From NCBI RefSeq assembly GCF_018717645.1, contig NZ_JAFLHG010000008.1:1-64000 (forward strand): a stretch of DNA of 64,000 nucleotides, read 5' to 3'. Source of the DNA: Microbacterium flavum. Lineage in GTDB: Bacteria > Actinomycetota > Actinomycetes > Actinomycetales > Microbacteriaceae. The position numbers and the translations under genes are program-made. The notes beneath the pieces are model-generated. The model did not search any database, had not been told where the DNA came from, and was given only the letters and a program-made list of their open reading frames with translations. Below, in pieces: positions 33,284 to 41,690 of the stretch (position 1 is the stretch's first letter; each line of letters opens with the position of its first letter).

Positions 33284-34503
33284 GCAGTGGTCCCCGCCCG
33301 CCGCGCGCGCCGCGCCACCGGATGCACCGAGTTCCCCGAGGCGATCCGCGCGGCGAGCTTCTCGTACGCGGTTGCGACGTCGTCCCAGCGGAAGAACTCT
33401 TCGGCACGCGCCCGGACAGCGGCGGACAGGACGGGAACCTGGGTGCTGTCGTCTTCGAGGGAGGTGAAATGCCTCTCGGCCTCACTCGCGCTCTCGAAGA
33501 ACCAGCCGAGCTCGCCGAGCGTCTCCCGGTTGAAGTTGACGTCCCAGGCGATCACCGCCGTGCCGGCGCCCATGGCGCGCAGGAGCGACGGGTTCGTGCC
33601 GCCCACCGAATGGCCGTGGACGTAGGTGCGCGCGTGGACGTAGAGGGCGTCGAGGAGGTCCTGGTCGAAGACGCCGCCGAGCAGTCGGATGCGAGGGTCG
33701 CCGTCCGCCGCGGCGCGGATCCGCTGCGTGTACTCGGCCGCGTAGGGGGCCGAGCCGACGACCACGAGCGGCGCGGTCGCGCGGCTGGCGCGGTATCCCT
33801 CGACGATCTCGAGCACGTGGTTCTCGGGTTCGAAGCGAGCCACGACCAGGTGATACGCGCCGGGATTCAGGTCGAGCGCGCGGATGCCGTCGACAGGGGC
33901 TCCCTCGAGGATCGGAGCACCGTAGCGGATGAGCTCCGTCGGCACGCCGAACTCCTCCGTGTAGTAGTCGGCGATGCCGGGCGCGTCGGCGATGAGCGCA
34001 TCAGCCGACCGGACACCGAACTCCTCCGCCCACCGGTAGTACGCGCGTCCTCTCGCGCCCCACTTGGAGCGTTTCCACTCCAGCCCGTCCATGTGGAGGG
34101 CAACCGGAATGCCGCGTCCGCGCAACAGCGGCACGAATGGGGAGTTCGCGGCGTTGAACACGAACGCGGCATCCGGGGCTTTTCGGGTGATGGCGTGCAG
34201 CGCGGACAGCCCCGTGTGGCTCAGTGTCTCGAGCTGCTTCTGCCGAAGCGCCGGCAGGTGGACGACGCGCATCCCCAGGTATTCGCGTTCCCGCTGATCG
34301 GATCCGCGCGTGTAGACCGTGACCGCGTGGCCGCGTTCGACGAGCCGCCGGCCGACCTCCTCGACCGCGGTCTCGAAGCCGCCGTACGCGGCGGGAACGC
34401 CGCGCGTGCCGATCATCGCGATCTCCAGCGTGCGGGTGCCTCCCGAGGAAAGACCGTCCGGCGAACCGACGGCCGCCGGACTCGGGGCGGTTCTGATGGC
34501 CAT
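33280..34503 (-). CDS. Family 4 glycosyltransferase with DUF1972-type N-terminus
   Basis: 407 residues from ATG 34503, which shares one base with the preceding stop (TGATG). IAMIGTRGVPAAYGGFETAV is the hallmark N-terminus of DUF1972 rhamnosyl/galactosyl-type enzymes. Later LHMDGLEWKRSKW, VVARFEPENH and GHSVGGTNPSLLRAMG complete the GT-B site. In many actinobacterial EPS operons this gene follows the priming transferase, as here, so it probably adds the second sugar. Longer frames to 34620 overlap the upstream gene and are rejected. Confidence 0.91.
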   Translation of the reverse strand: MAIRTAPSPAAVGSPDGLSSGGTRTLEIAMIGTRGVPAAYGGFETAVEEVGRRLVERGHAVTVYTRGSDQREREYLGMRVVHLPALRQKQLETLSHTGLSALHAITRKAPDAAFVFNAANSPFVPLLRGRGIPVALHMDGLEWKRSKWGARGRAYYRWAEEFGVRSADALIADAPGIADYYTEEFGVPTELIRYGAPILEGAPVDGIRALDLNPGAYHLVVARFEPENHVLEIVEGYRASRATAPLVVVGSAPYAAEYTQRIRAAADGDPRIRLLGGVFDQDLLDALYVHARTYVHGHSVGGTNPSLLRAMGAGTAVIAWDVNFNRETLGELGWFFESASEAERHFTSLEDDSTQVPVLSAAVRARAEEFFRWDDVATAYEKLAARIASGNSVHPVARRARRAGTTA

Positions 34504-36032
34504 CAATAGGCTCCTTCGGGGCGGACCATGACCTTGACGGTGCGCCACATGATCTGCAGGTCCTCGAACACGGACCAGTTCTCCACGTACCGCAGGTCGA
34601 GGCGCACGCTCTCGTCCCACGAGAGGTCGCTTCGCCCGCCCACCTGCCAGGGCCCGGTGATGCCCGGCTTGATGTAGAGGCGCCGCGAGACCGCGGTGTC
34701 GTACATGCTCACCTCGTCGGGAAGCGGAGGTCGGGGCCCCACGACGCTCATGTCGCCGCGGAGGACGTTCCAGAACTGCGGCACCTCATCGAGCGAGTAC
34801 TTCCGGAGCACGTGGCCGACGCGCGTCACCCGCGGGTCGTGCTTGAGCTTGAACAGCAGCCCGGCCCCGTCGTTGTCCGCGCGAAGAGCGGCGAGCTGCG
34901 CTTCGGCATCCACGCGCATGGAGCGGAACTTCAGCATGCGGAAGTGGCGCCCGTCGCGGCCCACGCGGTCCTGCTGGAAGAACACCGGACCGGGATCGTC
35001 GATCGCGATGAAGAGAGCGATGACGGCTGCGAACGGCGCGAAGGCGAGCAGCGCGAGCGATGACACCGCGATGTCGAGACCGCGCTTGAGGAGGTAGGCG
35101 CCGCCGTCGAAACGCGGGATCCGGACGTGGATCAGCGGCATCCCCTCCACAGGGCGCAGCGACATGCGCGGGCCGGCGACGTCGGCGATGCGGCTGGAGA
35201 GAACGACCTCTGCAGCGGTGCCTTCGAGCTCCCACGCGAGACGCTTGACGAACGTCGGATCCTTCGTCGGCTGGCTCGCGACGAGGATGGTGTCGGCGTG
35301 CAGTGCGGTCGCCGCGGGCACGACAGAGTCGGAGCCGTGCACCACGGGGTAGACGTGCCCGTCCACGACCAGCGCAGCGGGCGACTCGTCGAGGATCGCG
35401 ACGCCGACGACGCGGTACCCGATCCGGCCGTCGTGGCCCAGGGTGCGGAGCGCGTACTCGACATCCTCGCGGCCCCCGACGATCACTGTCCGAGACGCGT
35501 AGCGCCCGAGGGCGCGCTGACGGCACAGCCAGCGCCGCCACAGCCAGCGGGACCAGACGAGGGCGAGGATGCCGGCGGGCAACGCGAACGACAGCTGCGT
35601 GCGGATGCCCTCCCACTCGAAGAGCAGGAAGAAGATGGCGAGGGTCCCGAAGGCGAGCCCGGTCGCGTGCGCGACACGCTTGTACTCGCTGACGCCGACT
35701 CCGATGATCGCGGCCTCGCGCGTGTTGAACAGGCTCAGCATCAGGAGCCAGATCAGCGCGGTGAACAGCGGCACCCGAACCAGAAGCGCAGGGTCGGCCC
35801 TCAGGATCGACGGGGCCGTCGCCAGCAGCGAGAAGACGGAGGCGAGGATGCAGGCGCACAGGACCACGGCGGTGTCGCTGACGCGGAGAATCGTGCGGTA
35901 GCGGCGCTCCCACTGCTGTCGGCTGACGAGCGCTTCAGAGGCGCGCGGCGCGACCGCCGCTTCGCGGTGCACCTGCCGGGGCGCGAACCCCGGCAGGTAC
36001 AGCGAGGGCGCTACCTCTTCGATCGCACTCAT
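34503..36032 (-). CDS. Undecaprenyl-phosphate sugar phosphotransferase (EPS priming enzyme, WcaJ/CpsE type)
   Basis: 509 residues. Four N-terminal membrane helices (about 50-165), a Rossmann-like CoA-binding-type domain (TVIVGGREDVEYALRTLG), a fifth membrane segment (RGLDIAVSSLALL), then the catalytic PGT domain: KFRSMRVDAE, RKYSLDEVPQFWNVLRGDMSVVGPRPP and KPGITGPWQVGGRS. It transfers sugar-1-phosphate to undecaprenyl phosphate, the first committed step of repeat-unit synthesis. First gene of the operon priming enzyme, GT4, Wzx, pyruvyltransferase. Its ATG overlaps the stop of a possible 39-codon leader ORF. Confidence 0.95.
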   Translation of the reverse strand: MSAIEEVAPSLYLPGFAPRQVHREAAVAPRASEALVSRQQWERRYRTILRVSDTAVVLCACILASVFSLLATAPSILRADPALLVRVPLFTALIWLLMLSLFNTREAAIIGVGVSEYKRVAHATGLAFGTLAIFFLLFEWEGIRTQLSFALPAGILALVWSRWLWRRWLCRQRALGRYASRTVIVGGREDVEYALRTLGHDGRIGYRVVGVAILDESPAALVVDGHVYPVVHGSDSVVPAATALHADTILVASQPTKDPTFVKRLAWELEGTAAEVVLSSRIADVAGPRMSLRPVEGMPLIHVRIPRFDGGAYLLKRGLDIAVSSLALLAFAPFAAVIALFIAIDDPGPVFFQQDRVGRDGRHFRMLKFRSMRVDAEAQLAALRADNDGAGLLFKLKHDPRVTRVGHVLRKYSLDEVPQFWNVLRGDMSVVGPRPPLPDEVSMYDTAVSRRLYIKPGITGPWQVGGRSDLSWDESVRLDLRYVENWSVFEDLQIMWRTVKVMVRPEGAY

Positions 36033-36148
36033 CGTGCGCGTCCACAGACAGCGTTATGTGTCCGCATCATGCCCCCCAGCAATGTGCGTGTCACCCAGAC
36101 GTCGAAACGTCCGTGTTCCCCAGAGAACGCTGAATCCCCCCGGATCAC
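36029..36148 (-). CDS. Possible 39-aa leader ORF overlapping the priming-transferase start
   Basis: GTG 36148 opens a 39-codon frame whose TGA overlaps ATG 36032 (ATGA). It contains two consecutive internal ATGs (36070, 36067) directly after the G-run GCTGGGGGGC, so a shorter 13-codon version is possible. GGGGG lies six bases before the GTG. The product has no recognisable motif. In GC-rich DNA such frames are common by chance, so this is a candidate for translational coupling only. Confidence 0.3.
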   Translation of the reverse strand: MIRGDSAFSGEHGRFDVWVTRTLLGGMMRTHNAVCGRAR

Positions 36149-36180
36149 GCGTAGCCCCCAGGCGTTCGCGTTGCGTTCAT
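36145..36180 (-). CDS. Possible 11-aa first leader ORF
   Basis: ATG 36180 lies four bases after the TAGAGT -10 element and encodes MNATRTPGGYA. Its TGA overlaps the GTG of the next leader ORF (GTGA). No ribosome site, so it would be translated only from a very short-leader message. Confidence 0.22.
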   Translation of the reverse strand: MNATRTPGGYA

Positions 36181-36184
36181 CGTC

Positions 36185-36190
36185 ACTCTA
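36185..36190 (-). promoter_or_regulatory. TAGAGT -10 element of the EPS priming operon
   Basis: TAGAGT on the minus strand (36190 to 36185), about 150 bases before the priming transferase. The leader between them holds G-runs every 18-24 bases. No -35 match. The other half of this divergent gap (36191-36346) shows no clear promoter for the GMC gene. Confidence 0.42.
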
Positions 36191-36346
36191 GCGCGTGTTT
36201 GGAATGCTCGCGACCACACCGTCGTGACGCGAGGGGCGGGCGACGAGATGGCGCAGGTTCGTGGGCCGCCGATGTATCAGGCGGGCCGCCTTCGTCGTCC
36301 TCTTCCGTGACGGCCGGCGCGAGGGCGCCGCGTCGCGGGAGGAACC

Positions 36347-38788
36347 ATGGTGCAGTCCTCAACGTCCGCCGCTTCGGACGAAATCGCGGATGTGATCGTG
36401 ATCGGTTCGGGATTCGGCGCGTCGGTCGTCGCGTTCCGTCTCGCCGAAGCGGGCCGAAGCGTCGTCGTCCTCGAACGCGGGCGCCGCTACGCTCCCGGCG
36501 ACTTCGCGCGTTCGCCGAGCGAGATGGCCCGGGCGTTCTGGGACCCGAGCGCGCGGCTCTACGGGCTCTTCGACGCCTGGACCTTCCGCGGACTCGAAGG
36601 GATCGTGTCGTCGGGGCTCGGCGGCGGATCGCTCATCTACGCGAACGTCCTGCTCCGCAAAGACGAGAACTGGTTCGTCCACGACTCGCCCCTCCCGGGA
36701 GGAGGCTACGAGAACTGGCCGTTCTCCCGCACCGACCTCGACCCGCACTACGACGCCGTGGAACGGATGCTGGGAGCGACGCCCTATCCGTACGACGACA
36801 CTCCGAAGACGCAGGCGTTCCACGCGGCATCCGTGCGGCTCGGGATGCCGGCGATGCGGCCACCGCTCGCCGTCACGTTCGCCCGTGGTGCGGACGCGCC
36901 CGAGGCGAACCAGCCGATCGAGCCGCCGTCGTACGGCAGCCTGCACGGGAGTCGGCGGGTGACCTGCACCCTCTGCGGCGAGTGCGACATGGGCTGCAAC
37001 AGCGGCGCGAAGAACTCGCTCGACCACACCTACCTCTCCGCCGCAGCCCATCACGGCGCCGACATCCGGACTCTCCACGAGGTGCGCGGCATCCGCGCCC
37101 TGGGGGACGGCTCCTACGAGATCGCCTACGTCGTGCACGAGCCGGATGCCGCAGGCGAGAGCCGGACTCGAGCACTCCCCGTCCGGCACCTGCGCGCCCG
37201 CCGCGTCATCCTCGGCGCCGGCACGTTCGGGTCGACGCGCCTGCTCCTCAGCAGCCGTGTGGGGCTGCGCGGACTCAGCGGGGCGCTCGGCACGCGCTTC
37301 TCCGGCAACGGCGACCTGCTCACCCTGCTCATGAACTGCAGGAAGGACGGCGTCGCGCTGCCGGTGAACGGCCAACGCGGACCCGTCATCACCTCCGCCA
37401 TCCGGGTGCCGGATGCCGCGGACGGCGGCGACGGCCGAGGCTTCTACGTGGAGGATGCCGGCTTCCCCGCCTTCCTCACCTGGCTCGTCGAACTCGCCCA
37501 GATGCGGGCGATGGGTCGCCGCGCGGCGCGATTCGGATGGCATGCGCTGCGCAACCGCCTCTTCTCGCAGGGGCGCTCCAACATCTCCGCCGATCTGGCG
37601 CGCCTCCTCGGCGACGGGCACCTCTCGGGCAGCACGCTCCCGCTCCTCGGGATGGGACGGGACACCCCCGACGGGCGCCTCACCCTGCGCAGCGGACGCC
37701 TCGCGGTCGAGTGGACGGTGGCCACGTCCCGCGACTACTTCGCGCGGGTCCGCTCGCTGATGGAGGACCTTGCAGGCGAGCTGGGGGCGGACTTCCGCGA
37801 CAACCCGCTGTGGTGGGTCGGTCGTGTCGTGACGGTGCACCCCCTCGGGGGCGCGCCGGCGGGCCGCCACCCGGGGGAGGGCGTCGTCGACGCGTACGGG
37901 GAGGTGTTCGGCCACCCGGGCCTGCACGTGCTCGACGGCTCCGCGCTCCCCGGTGCGGTGGGAGCCAATCCGTCGCTCACGATCGCGGCGTTCGCCGACC
38001 GGGCGTGCACCCGCATCCTGGAGGAGGAGGCCGCCCGGCCGCGCCCCGGCGCACGCGTCGCCCCGCGCGCGGACGGCGACGAGTCGGCGGCGGCGCCTGC
38101 TCCTGCTCCGGACGCGGCGGCCCGTGCGGACGCGACGTCCGTCGCCTTCACGGAGACGATGCGGGGCACGGTCGCCCTCGCAGAGACCGATCCGACCGCC
38201 GGCGCCGCCCGGGGGAGGCTCCGGGGCGAGGCTGCCGCCTTCGAAGTGACGGTGACCGCGCGCGACATCGACGCCTTCTGCGCCGATCCCCTCCACGCGG
38301 CCGATCTCACCGGATGGCTCGAATGCGATCTGCTCGGCGGTCGCCGGGGCATCGAGCGGGGATGGTTCAACCTGTTCGTCGCCGCGCCGGGAACCGCGGG
38401 TCGCCGCATGCTCTACCGCATCTGGGTGACCGACGCTGCCGGATCCGCGGTCACGCTCGTGGGGATGAAGGACATCGCGGATGATCCCGGGTTCGACCTC
38501 TGGAAGGACACCACGACGCTGTCGGTCCGTCTCCTCACCGGACATGTCCCGCCGCCGACCGGGGGCGACCCCGCGGACGCGATCGAGGCGGTCGCGGCAC
38601 CTCGGCTCCCCGACGTGATCGCCGCGGGCATCATGACCATCGCGCCCGCCGACTTCGCCCGGCAGCTCACGACGTTCCGCGCACGCGGGCCTCAGGGACC
38701 ATCCGCCCTCGCCGCGTTCGGAGCGCTCTTCCTCGGGGAGCTCTGGCGCGTGTACCTCGCCCGAGGCCGGGTCGGTGAGCCGAGATGA
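36347..38788 (+). CDS. Cholesterol-oxidase-like GMC oxidoreductase with C-terminal accessory domain
   Basis: 813 residues, much longer than ordinary GMC enzymes. FAD motif VIGSGFGASVV (residues 18-28), LGGGSLIYANVLLR, a cysteine cluster C207-x2-C-x2-C-x3-C (CTLCGECDMGC), and a closing block HPLGGAPAG ... LHVLDGSALPGAVGANPSLTI. After a Pro/Ala linker (about 560-595) comes a ~150-residue domain (LTGWLECDL, GWFNLF, DIADDPGFDLWKDTTTL) also seen in the patatin at the operon's end, then a tail ending FLGELWRVYL. ATG 36347 has GGGAGGAACC. First gene of a seven-gene overlapping operon. Probably oxidises a hydrophobic alcohol such as a sterol or terpenoid; this is inferred from the family. Confidence 0.92.
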   Translation: MVQSSTSAASDEIADVIVIGSGFGASVVAFRLAEAGRSVVVLERGRRYAPGDFARSPSEMARAFWDPSARLYGLFDAWTFRGLEGIVSSGLGGGSLIYANVLLRKDENWFVHDSPLPGGGYENWPFSRTDLDPHYDAVERMLGATPYPYDDTPKTQAFHAASVRLGMPAMRPPLAVTFARGADAPEANQPIEPPSYGSLHGSRRVTCTLCGECDMGCNSGAKNSLDHTYLSAAAHHGADIRTLHEVRGIRALGDGSYEIAYVVHEPDAAGESRTRALPVRHLRARRVILGAGTFGSTRLLLSSRVGLRGLSGALGTRFSGNGDLLTLLMNCRKDGVALPVNGQRGPVITSAIRVPDAADGGDGRGFYVEDAGFPAFLTWLVELAQMRAMGRRAARFGWHALRNRLFSQGRSNISADLARLLGDGHLSGSTLPLLGMGRDTPDGRLTLRSGRLAVEWTVATSRDYFARVRSLMEDLAGELGADFRDNPLWWVGRVVTVHPLGGAPAGRHPGEGVVDAYGEVFGHPGLHVLDGSALPGAVGANPSLTIAAFADRACTRILEEEAARPRPGARVAPRADGDESAAAPAPAPDAAARADATSVAFTETMRGTVALAETDPTAGAARGRLRGEAAAFEVTVTARDIDAFCADPLHAADLTGWLECDLLGGRRGIERGWFNLFVAAPGTAGRRMLYRIWVTDAAGSAVTLVGMKDIADDPGFDLWKDTTTLSVRLLTGHVPPPTGGDPADAIEAVAAPRLPDVIAAGIMTIAPADFARQLTTFRARGPQGPSALAAFGALFLGELWRVYLARGRVGEPR

Positions 38789-40593
38789 AGCGTCGCGAGC
38801 TCGCCCGGTACGAGCGGGAACTGGGGTTCGTCCCGACCCGCGCGGTGCGGTGGCTCGACCCCCCGGAACTGGCGCGGACGGCCGCCAAAGCGGCTCTCGC
38901 GAAGGTGTTCGCCGACTACGGCGACAAGAGGGAGATCCAGTCGGTGCTCCCCGGTGGGCCGGTCGATCTGCCCCATGCCGGGCCCGGCATATGGGTCGAC
39001 TTCACGGCGGACACGGGCGACGGCTTCGCCCCCACCTTCAGCGTCGCGAGCGTCCTCGCGCGGCCCGAGCTGACGATCGAAGGCGCGGATGCCGGGCCCC
39101 TCACCCTGCCGCGCGGCGACGTCCTCGTTCTCGGCGGAGACGAGGTCTACCCGGCGGCATCCGCGCGGGCGTACGAGAACCGGACCCTCGGTCCGTACCG
39201 CGCCGCGTTCCCGACCGAACCCGCCGCCACCGCACCGGCTCTCCTCGCCGTGCCCGGGAACCACGACTGGTACGACGGCCTCACCTCTTTCCTGCGCGTC
39301 TTCGCGCGCGGAGCGCGGATCGGCGGGTGGCGCACCGTCCAGACCCGCAGCTACTTCGTCGCACGCCTGGCGCCGGGATGGTGGCTGGTGGGCCTGGACA
39401 GTCAGCTCGGCGAGTACATCGACGAGCCGCAGCTCGCCTACTTCCGCCGCGAGCTGACCGCGCACCTGGAACCCGGCGACGGCGTCGTCGTGTGCACGGC
39501 GTCGCCTGGATGGGTGCACACGGTGACGAAGGGGCCGGACGGATTCAATCAGCTCCACTTCTTCGAGCGCACGATCATCCGCACCCGACCCGTGCCCGGT
39601 GCGGGCGACGGTGAGACGGAGCCGACCGGCGCCGCCGTGCGGCTCTGGCTGACGGGTGACCTCCACCACTACTCGCGGTACGGACAGGTGCAGCCCGGGG
39701 CATCCGGTGACGATCCGCGGGCCGTGCAGGCGATCACGTGCGGCCTGGGCGGCGCGTACCTGGCCCAGACGCACGATCTCCCGGAGGAGCTCGAGCTCCC
39801 GCCCGCCCGGTCGCGGATGCGGAGCAAGGACGTCCCGGGGATGCCGATGCGCCGACGCGGCGCGCTCTACCCCGACGCCGCGCGGTCGCGTCGCCTCTTC
39901 CGACGCGTCGCGAACCCGTTCTGCGCCACCTGGCTCGGGTGGCGCAACCTCGCCTTCCTGGTCGGGATGGGCTGGGTGCAGCTCGCGCTCATCGCGGCGC
40001 TGGCGGGGATCGTCGACCTCGTGCGGCCGCGCCAGGGCATCAATGCGATCCTCGACACCCCGCCGACGGAGGCCGTGCGGATCCTCGGCATCCTCCTCGC
40101 AGCGCTCGCTCTCGTGCTCCTCGCCCACGCCGCCCTGGCGCGGTGGTGGGGTGTGCCCGGGGTCGTGGCCTCCCTCGGCGCCTTCTTCCTGATCTCCGCC
40201 GCCTGCGTGACGCTCCTCGCTCTGGTCGTCGTGATCCCGCCGTGGCCGGCCGTCGCCCGGCTGGCCGTCACCGTGGTCGTGGCCTGGTGGCTCGGCGCGC
40301 TCCTGGGCACGGTCGCGTTCGGCCTGTTCCTGCTGACCCAGCGCACGGGCACGGTCGCCTCCTGGCGGATGTCGGCGCAGGCGATGGATGCCTGCAAGGG
40401 GTTCCTGCGAATGACCATCCGGAGCGACGGGGCGCTCATCGTCTACCCGATCGGCATCGACGAGCCCCGCCGCGAGTGGGACCTCGAGGCGGCGCCCGGT
40501 GGGCTGCGCCCCGCACTGCGCGGCGGGCTGCCCCGCACCCACCTCATCGAGCCTCCGATCGTGATCGCACAGAAGGGATTCCCTGCGCCATGA
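38785..40593 (+). CDS. Membrane-attached calcineurin-like metallophosphoesterase
   Basis: 602 residues. The N-terminal ~370 residues hold the metal sites: DFTADTGDGF (first Asp pair), LVLGGDEVYP, AVPGNHDWYDG (GNHD), a later His region and LTGDLHHYSRY (GDLHH in place of GHxH). The C-terminal part has about four membrane helices (near 395-420, 430-450, 460-485, 490-515), then a ~75-residue soluble end. Start ATG overlaps the GMC stop (ATGA). Likely hydrolyses a phosphoester at the membrane; no substrate can be deduced. The pairing with a cholesterol-oxidase-like enzyme suggests lipid or isoprenoid phosphates. Confidence 0.88.
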   Translation: MKRRELARYERELGFVPTRAVRWLDPPELARTAAKAALAKVFADYGDKREIQSVLPGGPVDLPHAGPGIWVDFTADTGDGFAPTFSVASVLARPELTIEGADAGPLTLPRGDVLVLGGDEVYPAASARAYENRTLGPYRAAFPTEPAATAPALLAVPGNHDWYDGLTSFLRVFARGARIGGWRTVQTRSYFVARLAPGWWLVGLDSQLGEYIDEPQLAYFRRELTAHLEPGDGVVVCTASPGWVHTVTKGPDGFNQLHFFERTIIRTRPVPGAGDGETEPTGAAVRLWLTGDLHHYSRYGQVQPGASGDDPRAVQAITCGLGGAYLAQTHDLPEELELPPARSRMRSKDVPGMPMRRRGALYPDAARSRRLFRRVANPFCATWLGWRNLAFLVGMGWVQLALIAALAGIVDLVRPRQGINAILDTPPTEAVRILGILLAALALVLLAHAALARWWGVPGVVASLGAFFLISAACVTLLALVVVIPPWPAVARLAVTVVVAWWLGALLGTVAFGLFLLTQRTGTVASWRMSAQAMDACKGFLRMTIRSDGALIVYPIGIDEPRREWDLEAAPGGLRPALRGGLPRTHLIEPPIVIAQKGFPAP

Positions 40594-41690
40594 GCACTCC
40601 GCTCGCGCCGCCGACAGCACCAGAGGTGCCCGCCGCGCCCGCCGACATCCGACCTCCCTCGATCACCCGCGGCGACCACCGCACCGAGACACACAGCATC
40701 GTCGCTACCGACGGCACACTGCTCACGCTCCTGCATGTGCGCGGGCCGCGCGAGCCCGACCGCGGCCCCGTCCTGCTCGTTCACGGGGCGGGCGTGCGTG
40801 CGGAGCTCTTCCGGCCGCCGATCCCGTACACGATCGTCGACAGCCTCCTCGACCGCGGGTGGGATGTCTGGCTCCTCAACTGGCGGGCCTCCATCGACCT
40901 GCCGCTGAACCCGTGGACGCTCACCGCGGCCGCCCTCCACGATCACCCGGTCGCGGTGCGGGCCATCCGCGAGGCGACGGGCGCGGCATCCCTCTCGGCG
41001 ATCGTCCACTGCCAGGGATCGACGTCGTTCGCTCTCGCTGCGGCCGCAGGGCTCCTGCCCGACGTGGACACCATCGTCAGCAACGCGGTCGCGCTGCACC
41101 CGGTGATCCCGGCCTTCGCGCGGTTCAAGCTCCTCACGATGGCGCCGTGGATCTCCCGCATGACCGGCTATCTCTCGCCCGCGTGGGCGTACCGCTCCGA
41201 CGGCGTGTTCTCGCGGATCACGCGGCGCGCGGTCGCGCTCACCCATCCCGAGTGCGACAACCTCGTGTGCCGGATGGTCAGCTTCACCTACGGCAGCGGC
41301 CGACCGGCGCTGTGGTCGCACCGCCATCTCGACGAGCGCACGCACGACTGGATCACCGGCGAGTTCGCCGCCGTCCCGATGAGCTTCTTCGCCGAGATGG
41401 GGTCGAGCGTCCGTGCGGGCCACCTCGTCCCGTCGGCAGGGTCCGCGCTCCCTGCGGACGCAGCGACGACCGCCCCGCGGAGCGCCGCCCGGTTCGCCCT
41501 CTTCGCGGGCGAGGACAACCGGTGCTTCCTGCCGGAGAGCCAGCGCCGCACATTCGCGCACCTGGAGAGGTATCAGCCGGGCCGCCACTCCCTCCACATC
41601 ATCAAGGGATATGGACACCTCGATGTGTTCCTCGGGAGGGATGCCTGGCGCGATGTCCACCCGCTCATGCTGAAGGAGCTCGAACGATGA
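40590..41690 (+). CDS. Alpha/beta hydrolase with cysteine nucleophile
   Basis: 366 residues from ATG 40590 (ATGA overlap with the phosphoesterase). VLLVHGAGVR gives the oxyanion region. The nucleophile elbow reads VHCQGST, with C141 where most hydrolases have Ser. The acid is D309 (FAGEDNRCF) and the base H343 (GYGHLDVF). A Cys elbow of the kind xCQG occurs in polyhydroxyalkanoate synthases, so acyl transfer rather than simple hydrolysis is possible. Relatives fused to the C-terminus of cholesterol-oxidase-like proteins are known to me, so here the pair may be the split form. Cytoplasmic or membrane-edge. Confidence 0.9.
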   Translation: MSTPLAPPTAPEVPAAPADIRPPSITRGDHRTETHSIVATDGTLLTLLHVRGPREPDRGPVLLVHGAGVRAELFRPPIPYTIVDSLLDRGWDVWLLNWRASIDLPLNPWTLTAAALHDHPVAVRAIREATGAASLSAIVHCQGSTSFALAAAAGLLPDVDTIVSNAVALHPVIPAFARFKLLTMAPWISRMTGYLSPAWAYRSDGVFSRITRRAVALTHPECDNLVCRMVSFTYGSGRPALWSHRHLDERTHDWITGEFAAVPMSFFAEMGSSVRAGHLVPSAGSALPADAATTAPRSAARFALFAGEDNRCFLPESQRRTFAHLERYQPGRHSLHIIKGYGHLDVFLGRDAWRDVHPLMLKELER

